A stretch of DNA of 64,000 nucleotides, taken from assembly GCF_013368755.1 (NCBI RefSeq), contig NC_049561.1:3844001-3908000 (forward strand). The letters run 5' to 3'. This document shows, one piece after another, positions 47,585 to 58,589 of this stretch (the first letter of the stretch is position 1; each line of letters begins with the position of its first letter). Below the pieces are notes generated by a model. That model was given only the letters and a program-made list of their open reading frames with translations. It did no database searches and had not been told where the DNA came from. Made by a program: the position numbers and the translations under genes. Source of the DNA: Talaromyces rugulosus. Lineage: Eukaryota; Ascomycota; Eurotiomycetes; Eurotiales; Trichocomaceae.

Positions 47585-49525
47585 TTAGCCCCACACCCAA
47601 GGTGCCAATTCAGGCAGATCGTACTGGCCGTCTATCGGCATCCATACATTTTCGTTTCCCAAGTGAAACATCATTTCCTGTTGGGGGTTTGTCTGTAAGA
47701 TGACGCCTGCCTCAGTGGAGGATGATTGTGCTACGGCTGTGTGTAAAACATCCGACTTCTTCGCGTGAAAAGTATTCGCAGCGACTTTTCTAAGCCTCCG
47801 TTGAATAGTTTTGGAGAGCGGCCACGTGTCGTTGGAAGATTTCAAAAGTCCAACAATAAGTCGTATTCGGGCTCGATGTTGATCTAGGCAGCTTACACCT
47901 CCATCAAGACGGGCATGGACACAATATGTTGCGAGCTGAACAACGCCGCAAAGAGCAAGGCTGAACATAAACAGGGGGCTGTGTTTTTGCATCGATGTGC
48001 AAAGAGAGAAAAGATTTGATAGGCGCTTTGAAGCCTCTGTTGCCTTTATTCCATGAATGTGCCTCGTGGATGAAGGTGGAAGCTTTTGAGACAGGGGACC
48101 GTAAAGTAGGCCAATATCAACATTGCCCCCATGGAGTGAAGAACAATCCAGGGCAAGGTTACTCCGCGGAAAGTGAAGGAGAATAACAGCAAGCTGTACC
48201 ATCATATGTGCTTGCAACAACATCTCATCAATTTCTCCATAGGCATTAACAATAACAGCTTTGCTAGTGGGAAGATAATGCGCCCAGCTTGCGAGAGTAT
48301 TGTCAACTGCTTGTGTTTTATCGCGACGTGCACGATTTGGATCTCTCACGGCCAAGACCTGTGCCAGAAGATCTATGGCATCGACGCGGTAGGTGAATGA
48401 TGATAAAACCCTACTTTTGTGTATACTTGTATATCCGTCACTGTCATGTTCTTCGTCGTCTTCCCAGTTAAAGATGCGGGACTCGAGTTCTTGCCGTGAT
48501 GAGGGAGGAGGAATAGGTTTGCCTTCTGCATATATAGCTTCCTCACAGGGCATCTCAACATCACATGAGATAATGCTCATGCTAAAATTTGACACGCCCC
48601 TGTGATCAAGTGCTGAAATTAGTCCATCTAAGACGTATAATTCCCACCATGTTCTCCTCGCACTTTCCGCCTCGAGCTCTGCTCCTTGCTGGACGTGGTA
48701 GAAATCCGCAAAGGATTTTTTATTCATTCCCAAGCTGACAGCCACGTGTATGGCTTCTGATAGCCACTTCCGAGCCTCGTCAACATCCCCATCGCTGTAA
48801 AGAACGATTGCAAACAGTAGTTTTGCCTGCACGACGGGTAACGAATGATTGTTCCCCGATATTTGGACCAGTTCTGTGACGGCAAGGGCCCGCAAAGCCG
48901 AGCTCGACATGACCGAATAATGGCTACCGATATACTGCACCACTGAACTCAGATAGCGAGGATATTGTCGGCCGCTGTCATATACTCGTTTTGGCAAAAG
49001 TATTGGGTGAGTCCGGTGGAAATTTTCGTAGTATAGTTCGAAGAGGGTATCTTCTGCTGGACTCCGGGTTGTCGCATTGTTGGGTAAAACGCGGGACACT
49101 TGCAGTGATGGAAGAGACTGCGGAGATGAGATGGGTTGATGCTGTGTAATGGCTGCTGGAGAGCTAGCAACAATAGCACTATTATTGCGAAGGTCGCTGT
49201 CGCTTATCCATGGGCGACCTGGGTGTGGCAACGTGGTCGCTGGTGACACATTTGTCTGCAAATCCCCTGAAGGGGGAGTCAGGACTCCGTGAAGCTCGTC
49301 GTCATCATCATTTTCTTCCGCGTTGGAGACGTCGATTGTCACAGCCGAGTATTTTCGTTTCCCACCTCGTCGAGATTTCAAATAAGAACAGTGATAGCCC
49401 GACTCCATACACCGCGCGCAAATCGGTATACGGGCATCGCACTTGAGGTGTCTACGGCGGCATTCGGTGCATGCGAGCGCCGCGGGGCGAGGCTGTCTCG
49501 GCTTATCCCGAAAGTACGGCGGCAT
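47585..49525 (-). CDS. Zn2Cys6 transcription factor with fungal-specific domain
   Basis: Intronless nuclear regulator of 646 residues. The zinc cluster is C19-x2-C22-x6-C29-x6-C36-x2-C39-x6-C46 (CTECRRRHLKCDARIPICARC...), followed by a basic linker (KSRRGGKRKYS). The middle domain starts near 155 with EDTLFELYYENFHRTHPILLP, and continues with ARRTWWELYVLDGLISALDHRG, a standard fungal_trans sequence. It is divergent neither from the P450 nor from the dipeptidase: all three are on the minus strand. Second regulator of the region; target unknown, possibly the P450/transporter module. Confidence 0.93.
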   Translation of the reverse strand: MPPYFRDKPRQPRPAALACTECRRRHLKCDARIPICARCMESGYHCSYLKSRRGGKRKYSAVTIDVSNAEENDDDDELHGVLTPPSGDLQTNVSPATTLPHPGRPWISDSDLRNNSAIVASSPAAITQHQPISSPQSLPSLQVSRVLPNNATTRSPAEDTLFELYYENFHRTHPILLPKRVYDSGRQYPRYLSSVVQYIGSHYSVMSSSALRALAVTELVQISGNNHSLPVVQAKLLFAIVLYSDGDVDEARKWLSEAIHVAVSLGMNKKSFADFYHVQQGAELEAESARRTWWELYVLDGLISALDHRGVSNFSMSIISCDVEMPCEEAIYAEGKPIPPPSSRQELESRIFNWEDDEEHDSDGYTSIHKSRVLSSFTYRVDAIDLLAQVLAVRDPNRARRDKTQAVDNTLASWAHYLPTSKAVIVNAYGEIDEMLLQAHMMVQLAVILLHFPRSNLALDCSSLHGGNVDIGLLYGPLSQKLPPSSTRHIHGIKATEASKRLSNLFSLCTSMQKHSPLFMFSLALCGVVQLATYCVHARLDGGVSCLDQHRARIRLIVGLLKSSNDTWPLSKTIQRRLRKVAANTFHAKKSDVLHTAVAQSSSTEAGVILQTNPQQEMMFHLGNENVWMPIDGQYDLPELAPWVWG

Positions 49526-49861
49526 AGCAGCATTATTGGATTAATATTTCGCGAGCAAAGGATGGAAATGCCCGATTCGGCGTTACAACGTATATGTGTT
49601 TCTAGTATGGAGTAGTATATCAATAAATATTTCCCCCCCGTCCTCATCGATTTAAGATGATTGAGGGGAACAGATAAGACACTATCACGCCATTGGAGTC
49701 GCGCATAGCGTGCGGCGGTTCGGCGAGTCGCCCGACACCGTTAATTACCGCATTCGGTAATAATTGACAATTCTAGGTTTAGCTGTCATAGTGAACCATG
49801 GTCTGCTTTTTTGAATTATGATATCCATTGATAATGCTGAGATAATGCTCAAAACGGACAA
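49526..49861. other. Short intergenic region
   Basis: About 340 bases with the promoter of the regulator (minus) and the P450 3' end. Nothing else seen. Confidence 0.5.
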
Positions 49862-51709
49862 TCAAATTGAAAACTCCTTACGGGCCACAAATCTTGCGTG
49901 TTCATTCTTCGGGGACGTGGAAACAGTTGCACCGTCGTGGGCACCGTCAATAGGGTCCGCAATGCTTGAGGGCTCGCTAGAGGTCGAAGGTAGGATCTCA
50001 AAGTGCGCGATTAAATGTAAAAAGGCGAGATATAAAGCTTTATGGGCTAGGTGCGATGCGACGCACATTCGTGACCCCATGCCGAAGGCAAACTGATGCG
50101 CTTGGGAGTCTTCATTCTGGAGCCAGCGCTCGGGAATGAAAGAGAAAGGCTCGTCAAAAAGAGCGTCATCTAAACATTATATTGAATTAGCTCCCAGTAC
50201 CTGAATTTGTGTTTCTTGTGCGCATTTGAATCGACAAGGGTGGTAGTTATAGTTACCCCGATTACACGCCCAAGAATTCAGCATGACCATGGTCCCTTTC
50301 GGTATAGTAACCCCATTATAGACCACAGGTTCGGTGACCTCCTTTGGCATTGCCAGACGAAGAATGCTGTAGTACCTGCTTAGCTCCTTTGTGACTGCGT
50401 CAACATATGGAACTTTGCCATTCCCGAACGGGTCGGATTCAAGAACGCGAGATTTCTTAATTTCCTGAAATGCCTTCTCCTGGATGGCAGGGTTATGGGC
50501 AAGGAATGTGATTCCCCACGCCACCGTTGGCGTGTTGCTGTCGGCTCCCTAATTTGTTTTTAGAGTCTGCTTTCCTATGACTTGATACACACCGGTAGAA
50601 ACAGGGGGACTCACTGCCATGATACTGAGGCTAACGCTTAACCGCTCCATATCAGTTAAATTCTTTGTCTCCGGGTTCTTAAGCATATTCCCTTGAATGC
50701 ACGGCTTGTCTTCATCGTTGCTGATCTCTGATTTGAGCGTGTCTAACAATGCCGCATGGTACCGTAGCCGCCGCCTACCGATATCCAATGCCTTCTGCAA
50801 AGAATTTCCCGGTAGCATCAATATTAACGGATCTAGTAGGCGGAAAAGAGGCACGTAATTCTTAATGTTGCTGGATGTCGAGCGATATTTGCCAACTTCA
50901 GACTCAACCGCGTTGATTTCGTTGATCAGCGGGTTTCCATCGAAATTTTTCTGATTGGATGCTCTGTATGACATGTTAGCCTTCTTTGCATATATAGATC
51001 GATTGAAAACTTACCGAGTGCCGTAATTTAATGTCAAAGACAAGTTCATCGAAAATCGACGAGCAAACGGAAGGAAATTGATTGCCGTTTTGCCATTATT
51101 GCATGCTTGTTTTAATTCTTCTATAAACTCACTAGACTCGAGTCTCAATATCTGCCGAGTAAGAAAAAGGTTAGTAACCCGTAGGTTAAAAAAGGGTGTA
51201 ATACGGACCGGCGCATATGAATCCACCTGAATAACATTCAGTGCAGATGCTGCTGCTTTTCGCCTCTTCTTGCAGCTCTCATCCCACGGACTGGTGCCTA
51301 TGCTGGCAATTTCTTTGCTGACAAACTTGTGAAAGACATAAAACAACGGTCTAGAGTTGAAAGCTGCACTCTCACGGATGAGCAAATTTTTCGCAACTTC
51401 AGCGGTGTTTATGACGAGAATAGGCACATTTCCGAGCTGGATCTGGAAAAGTGGCCCGTATTTAAGAGACCATAGACGGTACTGCTCTGGAGGGGATGTG
51501 TTTTTGATTTGGCGAAGATTTCCGACTAATGGAATGCCTCTAGGGCCTGGGATGCCATTAATGCGAACGGACCAGCGATATAATTCGTTTATGAGGGCGA
51601 ATGCTGCAATGACAACGGCGATCCCTTGGAGGTAGCGTAAAAGACCCGTGGTTGTAATGTTAAATAGTGAGGCTTCTATTTCCTCGAAGGAGCGAATCAT
51701 GTTGGCCAT
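49862..51709 (-). CDS. Cytochrome P450, CYP504 (phenylacetate hydroxylase)-like
   Basis: An ER-bound heme-thiolate monooxygenase. Exons 51709-51209, 51151-51015, 50963-50615, 50548-50257 and 50169-49862 join in frame to 528 residues. The N-terminal anchor is around 24-45 (LRYLQGIAVVIAAFALINELY), followed by the proline hinge GIPGPRGIPLVGNL. The I-helix reads GADSNTPTVAW, the K-helix VTKELSRYYSILRLAMP (keeps ExxR as E-L-S-R), and the heme loop is FAFGMGSRMC (Cys 462). Several stretches (WACNR-DDALFDEPFSFIPERW, AHKALYLAFLHLI) resemble Aspergillus PhacA/PhacB phenylacetate hydroxylases from memory. That group hydroxylates phenylacetates, so either aromatic catabolism or tailoring of an aromatic polyketide is possible. 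Confidence 0.92.
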
Positions 51710-52372
51710 GATTTTGTCAACTGGTCAACAATAGCTTTTAACGCGTATTATTTCTCCGTCCAAGACGTCAATAAGCTGGATAGAGTATTAATTCGTCGAT
51801 TCAACCCTCGCCATCAATAACGAGGTGGGCAAAGCCGTAGAATAATAGTATATGACAGTTGGTGCGATAATAGCCATTGCCAAAGTATGGACACCCTATC
51901 ACGCCATGATGATTGTAAATTAATTCATTGTGCTGAACGAGTCATGTTCCTGGTGATAATTAGCGGACTGGCCAAAGTGACCTGACAATGGCTAGTCTAT
52001 TATAGACCCGAGTCGCCGAGTCGCCGAGCCAGGATATCCCCACACGACTCCTCTCTCGAGTTTTCACGCGGTAGGCGTCAAATATTTCTGGGCCACCGCG
52101 TTAAATGAGTCAAGTTTCGGGGTTTCTAGATGGAAAATGTTCCCTGTGGCGAATTGCGACATCGTTCAATTGATTGCGCGACACCAAATTTGATGAAATC
52201 TAACGATATGTCAACAATGTCTGGCTATCAATTGAATGTATTTATATTTCGATCTATCTAACCCGTTATGCAGATAAAAAAAAATTAGCCTGTATCAGCA
52301 TTGAATTGATGCATACATGATAGCTTTCCTCTCACCTATCTACATTGGGACTTGTTTCCGTGTTTATTCATA
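51710..52372. promoter_or_regulatory. Divergent promoter, P450 / MFS transporter
   Basis: About 660 bases shared by the head-to-head P450 and transporter genes, suggesting joint regulation. AT-rich with a short A-run at about 52276. No specific site is assigned. Confidence 0.5.
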
Positions 52373-54139
52373 ATGGCCGAGGTGAAAACCACAGGCACCC
52401 CCAGTGTGCAATCTGTGCCATCGGATCCGGAGAAAGATGCCAATGTGACGGCTGGCAGCAATAACCCCGCAGACGAGTATATTGATCCAAAGATCGAGAG
52501 GTCTCTGGTCCGCAAGTTTGATCTTTTCATACTTCCGATGTGCGGTACGTTTAAAATTGATATGATTTTTGTTTGAGATAAAAAAGGCAATGATATTAAT
52601 TAATGTGCTCAGCTCTGGTTTACTACACTCACACCCTTGACCGAGCGAATTTGGGTAATGCGAAGACTATGGGCATTCAAACAGACCTCGGTCTTGTCAA
52701 CAACGAGTTCTCACTGGTTCTGATTTTATTTTACATACCTTATGGGATTTGCAATATCCCAGCAGCTCTGTATGCACCATCGAAAAAAAAAAAAAGAAAA
52801 AATTGCTGGGAGAGCGCCTGCTGATTATGCCACAGTTTAGCTAAACGCTTCAATCCAGCGCGTGTCATTCCTCTGATGATGTTGACATGGGGCGCCCTTT
52901 CTATGATCACTGCTTCTACCAAGAACTTTGGCGGGTTACTTGGGGTTCGCATCGTCATCGGGATCGTGGAAGCAAGCTATATGCCTTGCGTATACCTTTA
53001 CTACTCCTTATTTTACACACGAAAGGAACTTGCATTGAGGACAGCAGCGTGGGGGTTTACTGGTTTCATTGCTGTAAGGTCCAACGATTACTGAATAGGA
53101 TTGTGCAACAATGTTAACATGGAATAGGGTGCAACCAGTGGTCTTATTGCGTGGGATGTGTCGCAATGGCACCGATCTTTAAGTGTAAGGCCAAATTCAG
53201 CGGACAAAAAAGCACGAAGCTAGAAAACTAACATAGAACAGGGCTGGCAATATCTCTTCCTCATAGAAGGCGGCATGACAGTCGGGCTTTCAGTGCTCGT
53301 CTTTTTTGTCCTTCCTCGAGACACCAACTCGCGGTGGTTTACTCCAGAGGAGCGTCGAGTAGCTGAATTGAGACTGCTCAAGGAATCGACCGATGAAGGT
53401 GTTGGCAAAATCTCCTGGAAGGCCGGGCTCGCTGTGTTTGGCAATTGGCACGTCTGGGCTTTCGCAGCCATGGCATTCCTATGCGGCGTCGGGGTAGCGA
53501 GTTCTTCTAATTTCCTCCCGGTATGCATCTACTACAAAATGTTTTTGGTGATGTTGCAGTATCTAACACATTCCATAGACTATGGTAAAACGAATCGCAA
53601 CATCAACACCCAAGGCAAATTTGTATACGGTGGGACCTAACCTGGTCGCTGCCGCTGTGCAAATCGTTTCATGTTGGATATCCGATCGATACCAGCAACG
53701 GGCGCTCGTCTCGTTCTGTACACTGGTTGTATCCATGATTGGATTCATCTTGCTTGCTACCCTTGATCTCGTCCACCACACCCGTGTTGGCTACTTTATC
53801 ACGTATCTGATTACCTTTGGTACATACATGCCCGAGCTTCTGATGCCGCTATGGATGAGCAGCAATCTCACTAGCGCATCTGCCAGGGCAGTTGCATTGG
53901 GTCTATTCATCGGTGGACAGAATATCGGTGGAATTCTGTCAAGTGCACTGTTTCGCGATGAGTATCAGCCAGTCTACAAGCCGGCACTGATTGCAGTCGC
54001 TATATGCCAGGGTCTTCTTTTGGTTGGCCTGCTCGCCATGAGACAGGTTTACGTCGGTTTAAACAAGAAACTTGAAAGAGGAGAGATTGGCCCGGTTGTA
54101 GGCATGGAAAAAAATCCCGATTTCCGGTATGCCGTGTAA
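52373..54139 (+). CDS. MFS transporter, allantoate-permease (anion:cation symporter) type
   Basis: A 12-helix plasma-membrane carrier of the DAL5-like ACS family, which imports organic anions. Exons 52373-52544, 52613-52769, 52836-53073, 53128-53184, 53242-53520 and 53579-54139 join in frame to 487 residues. The N-terminus is short and acidic (MAEVKTTGTPSVQS), followed by IERSLVRKFDLFILPMCALVYYTHTLDRANLGNAKT, the typical first helix region. GWQYLFLIEG and PRDTNSRWFTPEER are family hallmarks. The last exon contains the final four helices and ends PDFRYAV. Intron 2 contains a 13-A run. Divergent from the P450; may import an aromatic acid or export a product. Confidence 0.92.
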
Positions 54140-56440
54140 CGTTGTTTTCCCGGAATTCGCACAACTGGAGACGAGAGACATGTTATATCATCTAGTGGCA
54201 AGAAATTAATAGATTATTACGTCAAATGTTATTAATATCAGACTTTATATAGAAAAGGTTACAATATACTGAATCACTTTGTGAATGCAATGCCAGATAT
54301 TTATCCCCTGAATAGAAGAGGATAGCATCAATTGATATGGATCATTTCAAAACTTCAACCTCCATCATCAAAATCTACATACTGTCCAACTCCAGTTTAA
54401 TGATTTCCAAGTTACTATATGGAATTAATTCTTCTAACTTATCTAAGTTGGTCCTTGATGGTGAAAGCATGGCAACTATACAATTACAGGGCAGGAACCT
54501 AAAGGACAGATCGGTGGCAGAAAGCTCTATGGCAGCAAAAATACTTGCTAGAAGGGTGTTCTGAGTCGTTTATATTGCCTAAAAATATACAAATCTAGTA
54601 ATTGGTTTCAGATCTCCAGACCCCCTTCTTCAGTTGCCAAGGCTTGGTGTCGTGAGTCGTCGGTGGAATTGCGTATTATTTTCGCCCATTGAAAACTCTC
54701 CGAAGCACACCTATGTAAGCACTGTACAGAGTAATACTTTGAGGTAACCTTAGTAGGGGTCAACTGGAACAGGGGTGTAAAAAGTCGGTAGTTCGGTTAT
54801 TATGTAGGTCTTTAATCGCCCATCACCTCGTAGAGAGATCAAATAGTTGACAGTCAGGTCGATAAGTGCAGGAAGAGATGTAACTGAATTCGAATCCACT
54901 ATATCTACGACGGAACAACCTACAGTTGAGTGGCCGAGTATGAGACATCTAGGAATATAGAAACGCTGACACCATTCATGACAGCACTGTGCTCATTGGC
55001 GTGACATATAAGGATGGTCATTCTCAAATTAATTAGTTACACTTCTGAGGTTCACCGTAACCTCAGCGTGTAATTTCCAACGTGCAAAAACGCTATCATT
55101 TAAAAGCCTGACTATGGTACATCGATACAAGGAAATAATGATTTATAGTTAAAATATATGTGACGCCCATGTTAATGCCTCTTGTGTCGACATTTGGATG
55201 CAAAAGAGCCCACCGGTACAACGTGACTTTCGGTAGTTATTGGTAGAAAAATCCAATGAGGCGTACATATGGGAATCGGCGAGTACTGCGTATATTCTTC
55301 CGATGCCCAACCGACAAATATATATAAGCTTCTTCCACATGGTAGCCGACGTCCGAAATATCATCTCAAATGAAATTTCTTATTATACAGAATACCATCC
55401 GTTTACAGTATCGATTAGCGACAGTTAGCATGTCTACTCGTCGTTACAGATCGTTGGCCCCCTTCTTCGTCAACCTGGTGTATAAAGAAACGTCATTTTC
55501 AAATACATCTTTACCTCGGTAGATTTCTCTACTCTACAGTTATCTTAATACAATTAAATTGTTTTTAAAACGATCTATTTATTTTTCAAGTTCATGATAA
55601 AACAGGGCTTTGGTTAGACATTTTCACTGTCATACAACTGCCACCTCAGTACACAAAGCAAGCTATCTGTGAAACCATTCGATCCACCATAAAACGTGCT
55701 TCTTGGGAGTAACAGATCACGCCCCAATAATTTTAACCCCCCCCCCCCCCCCCCCCCCGAAAATACCTCTGCTGTCGCCGAGCTGGTGGGGGAAATGACC
55801 GACGGTACTCCATACATACCGAGGTGTCCCTAAGGGTCCCACAATCGGAGGCGAGGAGTTATACTAACAATACCGGTGAACTATTATTGCTTTATTAAAG
55901 TATTTTCAATCATTAACAGTAGTAAAAACCACATAGAAAGGTGGTTCGTGTTGTCATATGCTCTAATTATGTGAACATATACTTAATCATACCCTCATTA
56001 TCGCCGACCACCCACCCGAATTTGTGGACGCTAGATGAAGCCTGGTCATGATGTGATGATTTTACAAGCGCGCTACAGCAATAATCGCCTAAATCAATAC
56101 ACGCTAACGTCAAACCCTTTTGCTGTCTCATTCGCCAGCGCAATCCATAATCGAAAACGTCAACATAGCACTTTCACGTGTCGTGGGTTACGACCTGGAG
56201 AGTTCAGTCATTGTCAGAGACATACTGGTCGACATCAAAACAATAGCCCAGTCTATACGAGAAAATGATATCCGTCGACAGAGTGAAAGGAACTACTTTT
56301 GGAGTAACTTAAGTATCTTTAGGGAGGAAATCAAAACACAAAAGCGACCAATAAAGGAGAAAAACAAAAGAACAGATTTTTCTCTTCACCGGACGGTCAC
56401 CCTAGTCACTATGGATGTTCGATGTTATGCTTTTTTGCTA
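54140..56440. other. Long gene-free AT-rich region with a 22-C homopolymer
   Basis: About 2.3 kb, right border of the cluster. No frame encodes a recognisable protein; short frames such as 54337-54564 have no family features. It has many stops and a low GC content. A run of 22 C lies at about 55737-55758. No inverted or direct long repeat was seen by eye. Confidence 0.5.
55737..55758. repeat. Homopolymer of 22 C
   Basis: Uninterrupted cytosines, in an otherwise AT-rich intergenic area. The exact length is likely unstable and prone to sequencing error. Confidence 0.9.
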
Positions 56441-57779
56441 TCATGTATCCGTATCAAGCACTGCAGGATATTCATCTCGTCCATACGTCGAATTCAGTAC
56501 TACAGCACTAGAAACCGACTCATCCTCAAGTCGAACCCAAGTTCTTGTGTGTGATTCTACTGCATGTTGATCCAGCAAAATCTGACGAGAACCACGGGTC
56601 CAGGTGCCGTACCCTCCGTATCCACTATGTCGATCAAAGCATAGATCTATTCCATTGCCCGAAATGTCCATTCCTGGAAGACTCGAATCCCATTTAAAAC
56701 ACCTAGGTTTCGAATATCTCATCAGAAGACAGAACAAAACCTATGAGATGTGAATACTGACCAATCATCACCGTGGTCATGACCGCTGAAGACGGCAAGC
56801 AACCCAGGAGTTTCTACCAACGCCCTCATAAAAGGTTTGTCTTGCCCAGTGTAGTTGAGAGATCCGTCCGAAGGGCCTTGCGCAGCCAAGGGATTGTCGT
56901 CATTTATTCCTGGCTCTCTATTCTTGTCTACTCCAGGGCCTTGTTGAAATGCCAGCATGGCCGTTGTAGGAATGTGTACAAATGCAAGAGACGGGATAGT
57001 TCGGCCATGGAGCCGAGTAAGTGCCTTATTTGTGTCCTTGAACCAGTTTACAACCTAACTTTTGTCAATATATCCTAAAATCTACCATTAAAACAAATAT
57101 TTACTTACCGAATGGCTCACATAATCGGAAATAGGGACCCCATTCCCTTGCGCATCTTCCCTCTGATACTCACCCCCGCCACGGCTGTCGAAAAACCACA
57201 AGATGGCTTGTGGAACCAAGTCTGTTTCGTCGGAAGAGTACACCGGCAAAAAATAATTTGAGACTCCCGAGTCGTGCGTCCAGACCATGCGCCCAGTCAA
57301 ACTATTCGAATACAGCTTTTCGCGCTCAAAGATTCCTTGTCTGGACAAGTTGAACTGGCTATCATGATTTCCATATGTCGAAGCCCATGATAAACCGCGG
57401 GCAACCAAAGGCTTTACGATAATATCAACATAGCTGGTAGAATTATGCTGAAATGTGTTTTCTCCGGTGATCAAGTCCCCATTGAGCACGACTAGTTGTG
57501 GATCTTCGACGTCTAAGATCGTGTTCATAACGCGTGTTGAGTTAATATCCTGCTGGGGGCCCCAATCCAAATCCTCGGCTAGCAAGGAGCGATAAGTCAA
57601 CAGCGACCAGTCTTGACACCAATATTTATCAACAAAATCTATAGCGTACCTTCACCATAATGCAGGTCCGAGAACAAAGAAATCTGAAATGTTCCATTAT
57701 CAGTGAAGCGAAGGGGCTTCGGAATCGACAATGCTGAGGCGCAGGTGCCGCAAATGAATCCAAACACGACGGAGCGCAT
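56441..57779 (-). CDS. Secreted calcineurin-like metallophosphoesterase
   Basis: A binuclear metal phosphoesterase, Dcr2/purple-acid-phosphatase-16-like. Exons 57779-57650, 57578-57109, 57054-56762 and 56702-56441 join in frame to 384 residues. A signal peptide is present (MRSVVFGFICGTCASALS). All five metallophosphoesterase blocks are visible: SLFSDLHYG (D-x-H), VVLNGDLITGEN (GD), TYGNHDSQF (GNHD), LAFVHIPTTAM (His) and FSGHDHGDDW (GHDH). Several N-glycosylation sites (NST, NLS) support secretion. ATG 57779 is chosen because it begins the signal peptide; the open frame extends farther upstream but lacks a good start. The substrate is not predictable. Confidence 0.92.
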
Positions 57780-58589
57780 GTTTATAACCAGCTGACCAAA
57801 TGCAACAATGGTGGCCTGTATGATTTTTTGAGCATGTAGCTGTATTAATAGTTTTTGTGACTGAGGTCCACAGAATTGCACGTGCGACATGTTACATCGG
57901 CAGCAAGCTTTTTGGTGGCGGGCAATTAAATTCACCATTATCCGCCCGTGACGCCACGTTGTTGTCCTGCTCATCCTGAGAGGCCACGGAATCTGGCGTT
58001 TAATTAGCCCCATGATAGTTTAAAGTATCGACAGAATAACGATAGATCTCAGATCGAAGTGCGTACTTGTGTATTTTTGCCTAATCACATTGAACCACCA
58101 TCAATTGATGCGCGTTTGTGTTCAATCTAACCGCATTGGGAGGTTATTTCCAAATCGGGTACCGACACGATTTCATGCCCTAATCGGGCCACCCAGCAAA
58201 ATATCAACGTTAGCCGATGTCATTCATTCAAAACACCACCAAAGAAATCCTTACAGCGCCCCATACCACGAGCGGAGCCCGGACAACTCAGCGGGGTGTG
58301 TTTTGTACTGTTAGGTAGAAACATAAACAAATACAATAGGGACAAGTAAACACGGCAACAATGATAGATAACCCATGTATTAATATAGTAGACAAGCACC
58401 GCAGTATCAGCCAAGTTGAAGTTAATATCGTCTAATAGTCAAAGATTCACTTGATGTTTATTAGTCCTATCTCGAACTAAGTACACAAGTCCCAGCACAA
58501 GACCAAAGCAATTCTCGATGTGAATTTCTTGCCATGAAGGGCCGGGAAAGGGTTGTTTTTTTAGAAAAAGCTCCGTATATTCTTCCAAA
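57780..58589. other. Intergenic region
   Basis: About 800 bases; phosphoesterase promoter on the minus strand. An open minus frame continues to 58013 but is judged leader. No other gene. Confidence 0.45.

Larger units (their letters stand above)
24459..54139. other. Probable secondary-metabolite gene cluster centred on a non-reducing PKS
   Basis: Gene order: FSH1 hydrolase (+), NR-PKS (+), BVMO-type monooxygenase (-), NmrA-like (-, interrupted), saccharopine-dehydrogenase-like (-), lipocalin-like (+), metallo-beta-lactamase hydrolase (-), Zn2Cys6 regulator (+), M19 dipeptidase (-), Zn2Cys6 regulator (-), CYP504-like P450 (-), MFS transporter (+). The core from 24.5 to about 44.6 kb has the typical make-up of an aromatic polyketide pathway. 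Whether the genes from 45.5 to 54.1 kb belong is uncertain: dipeptidase, CYP504 and an allantoate-permease-type carrier also fit catabolism. Boundaries are inferred from gene content only. Confidence 0.8.
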
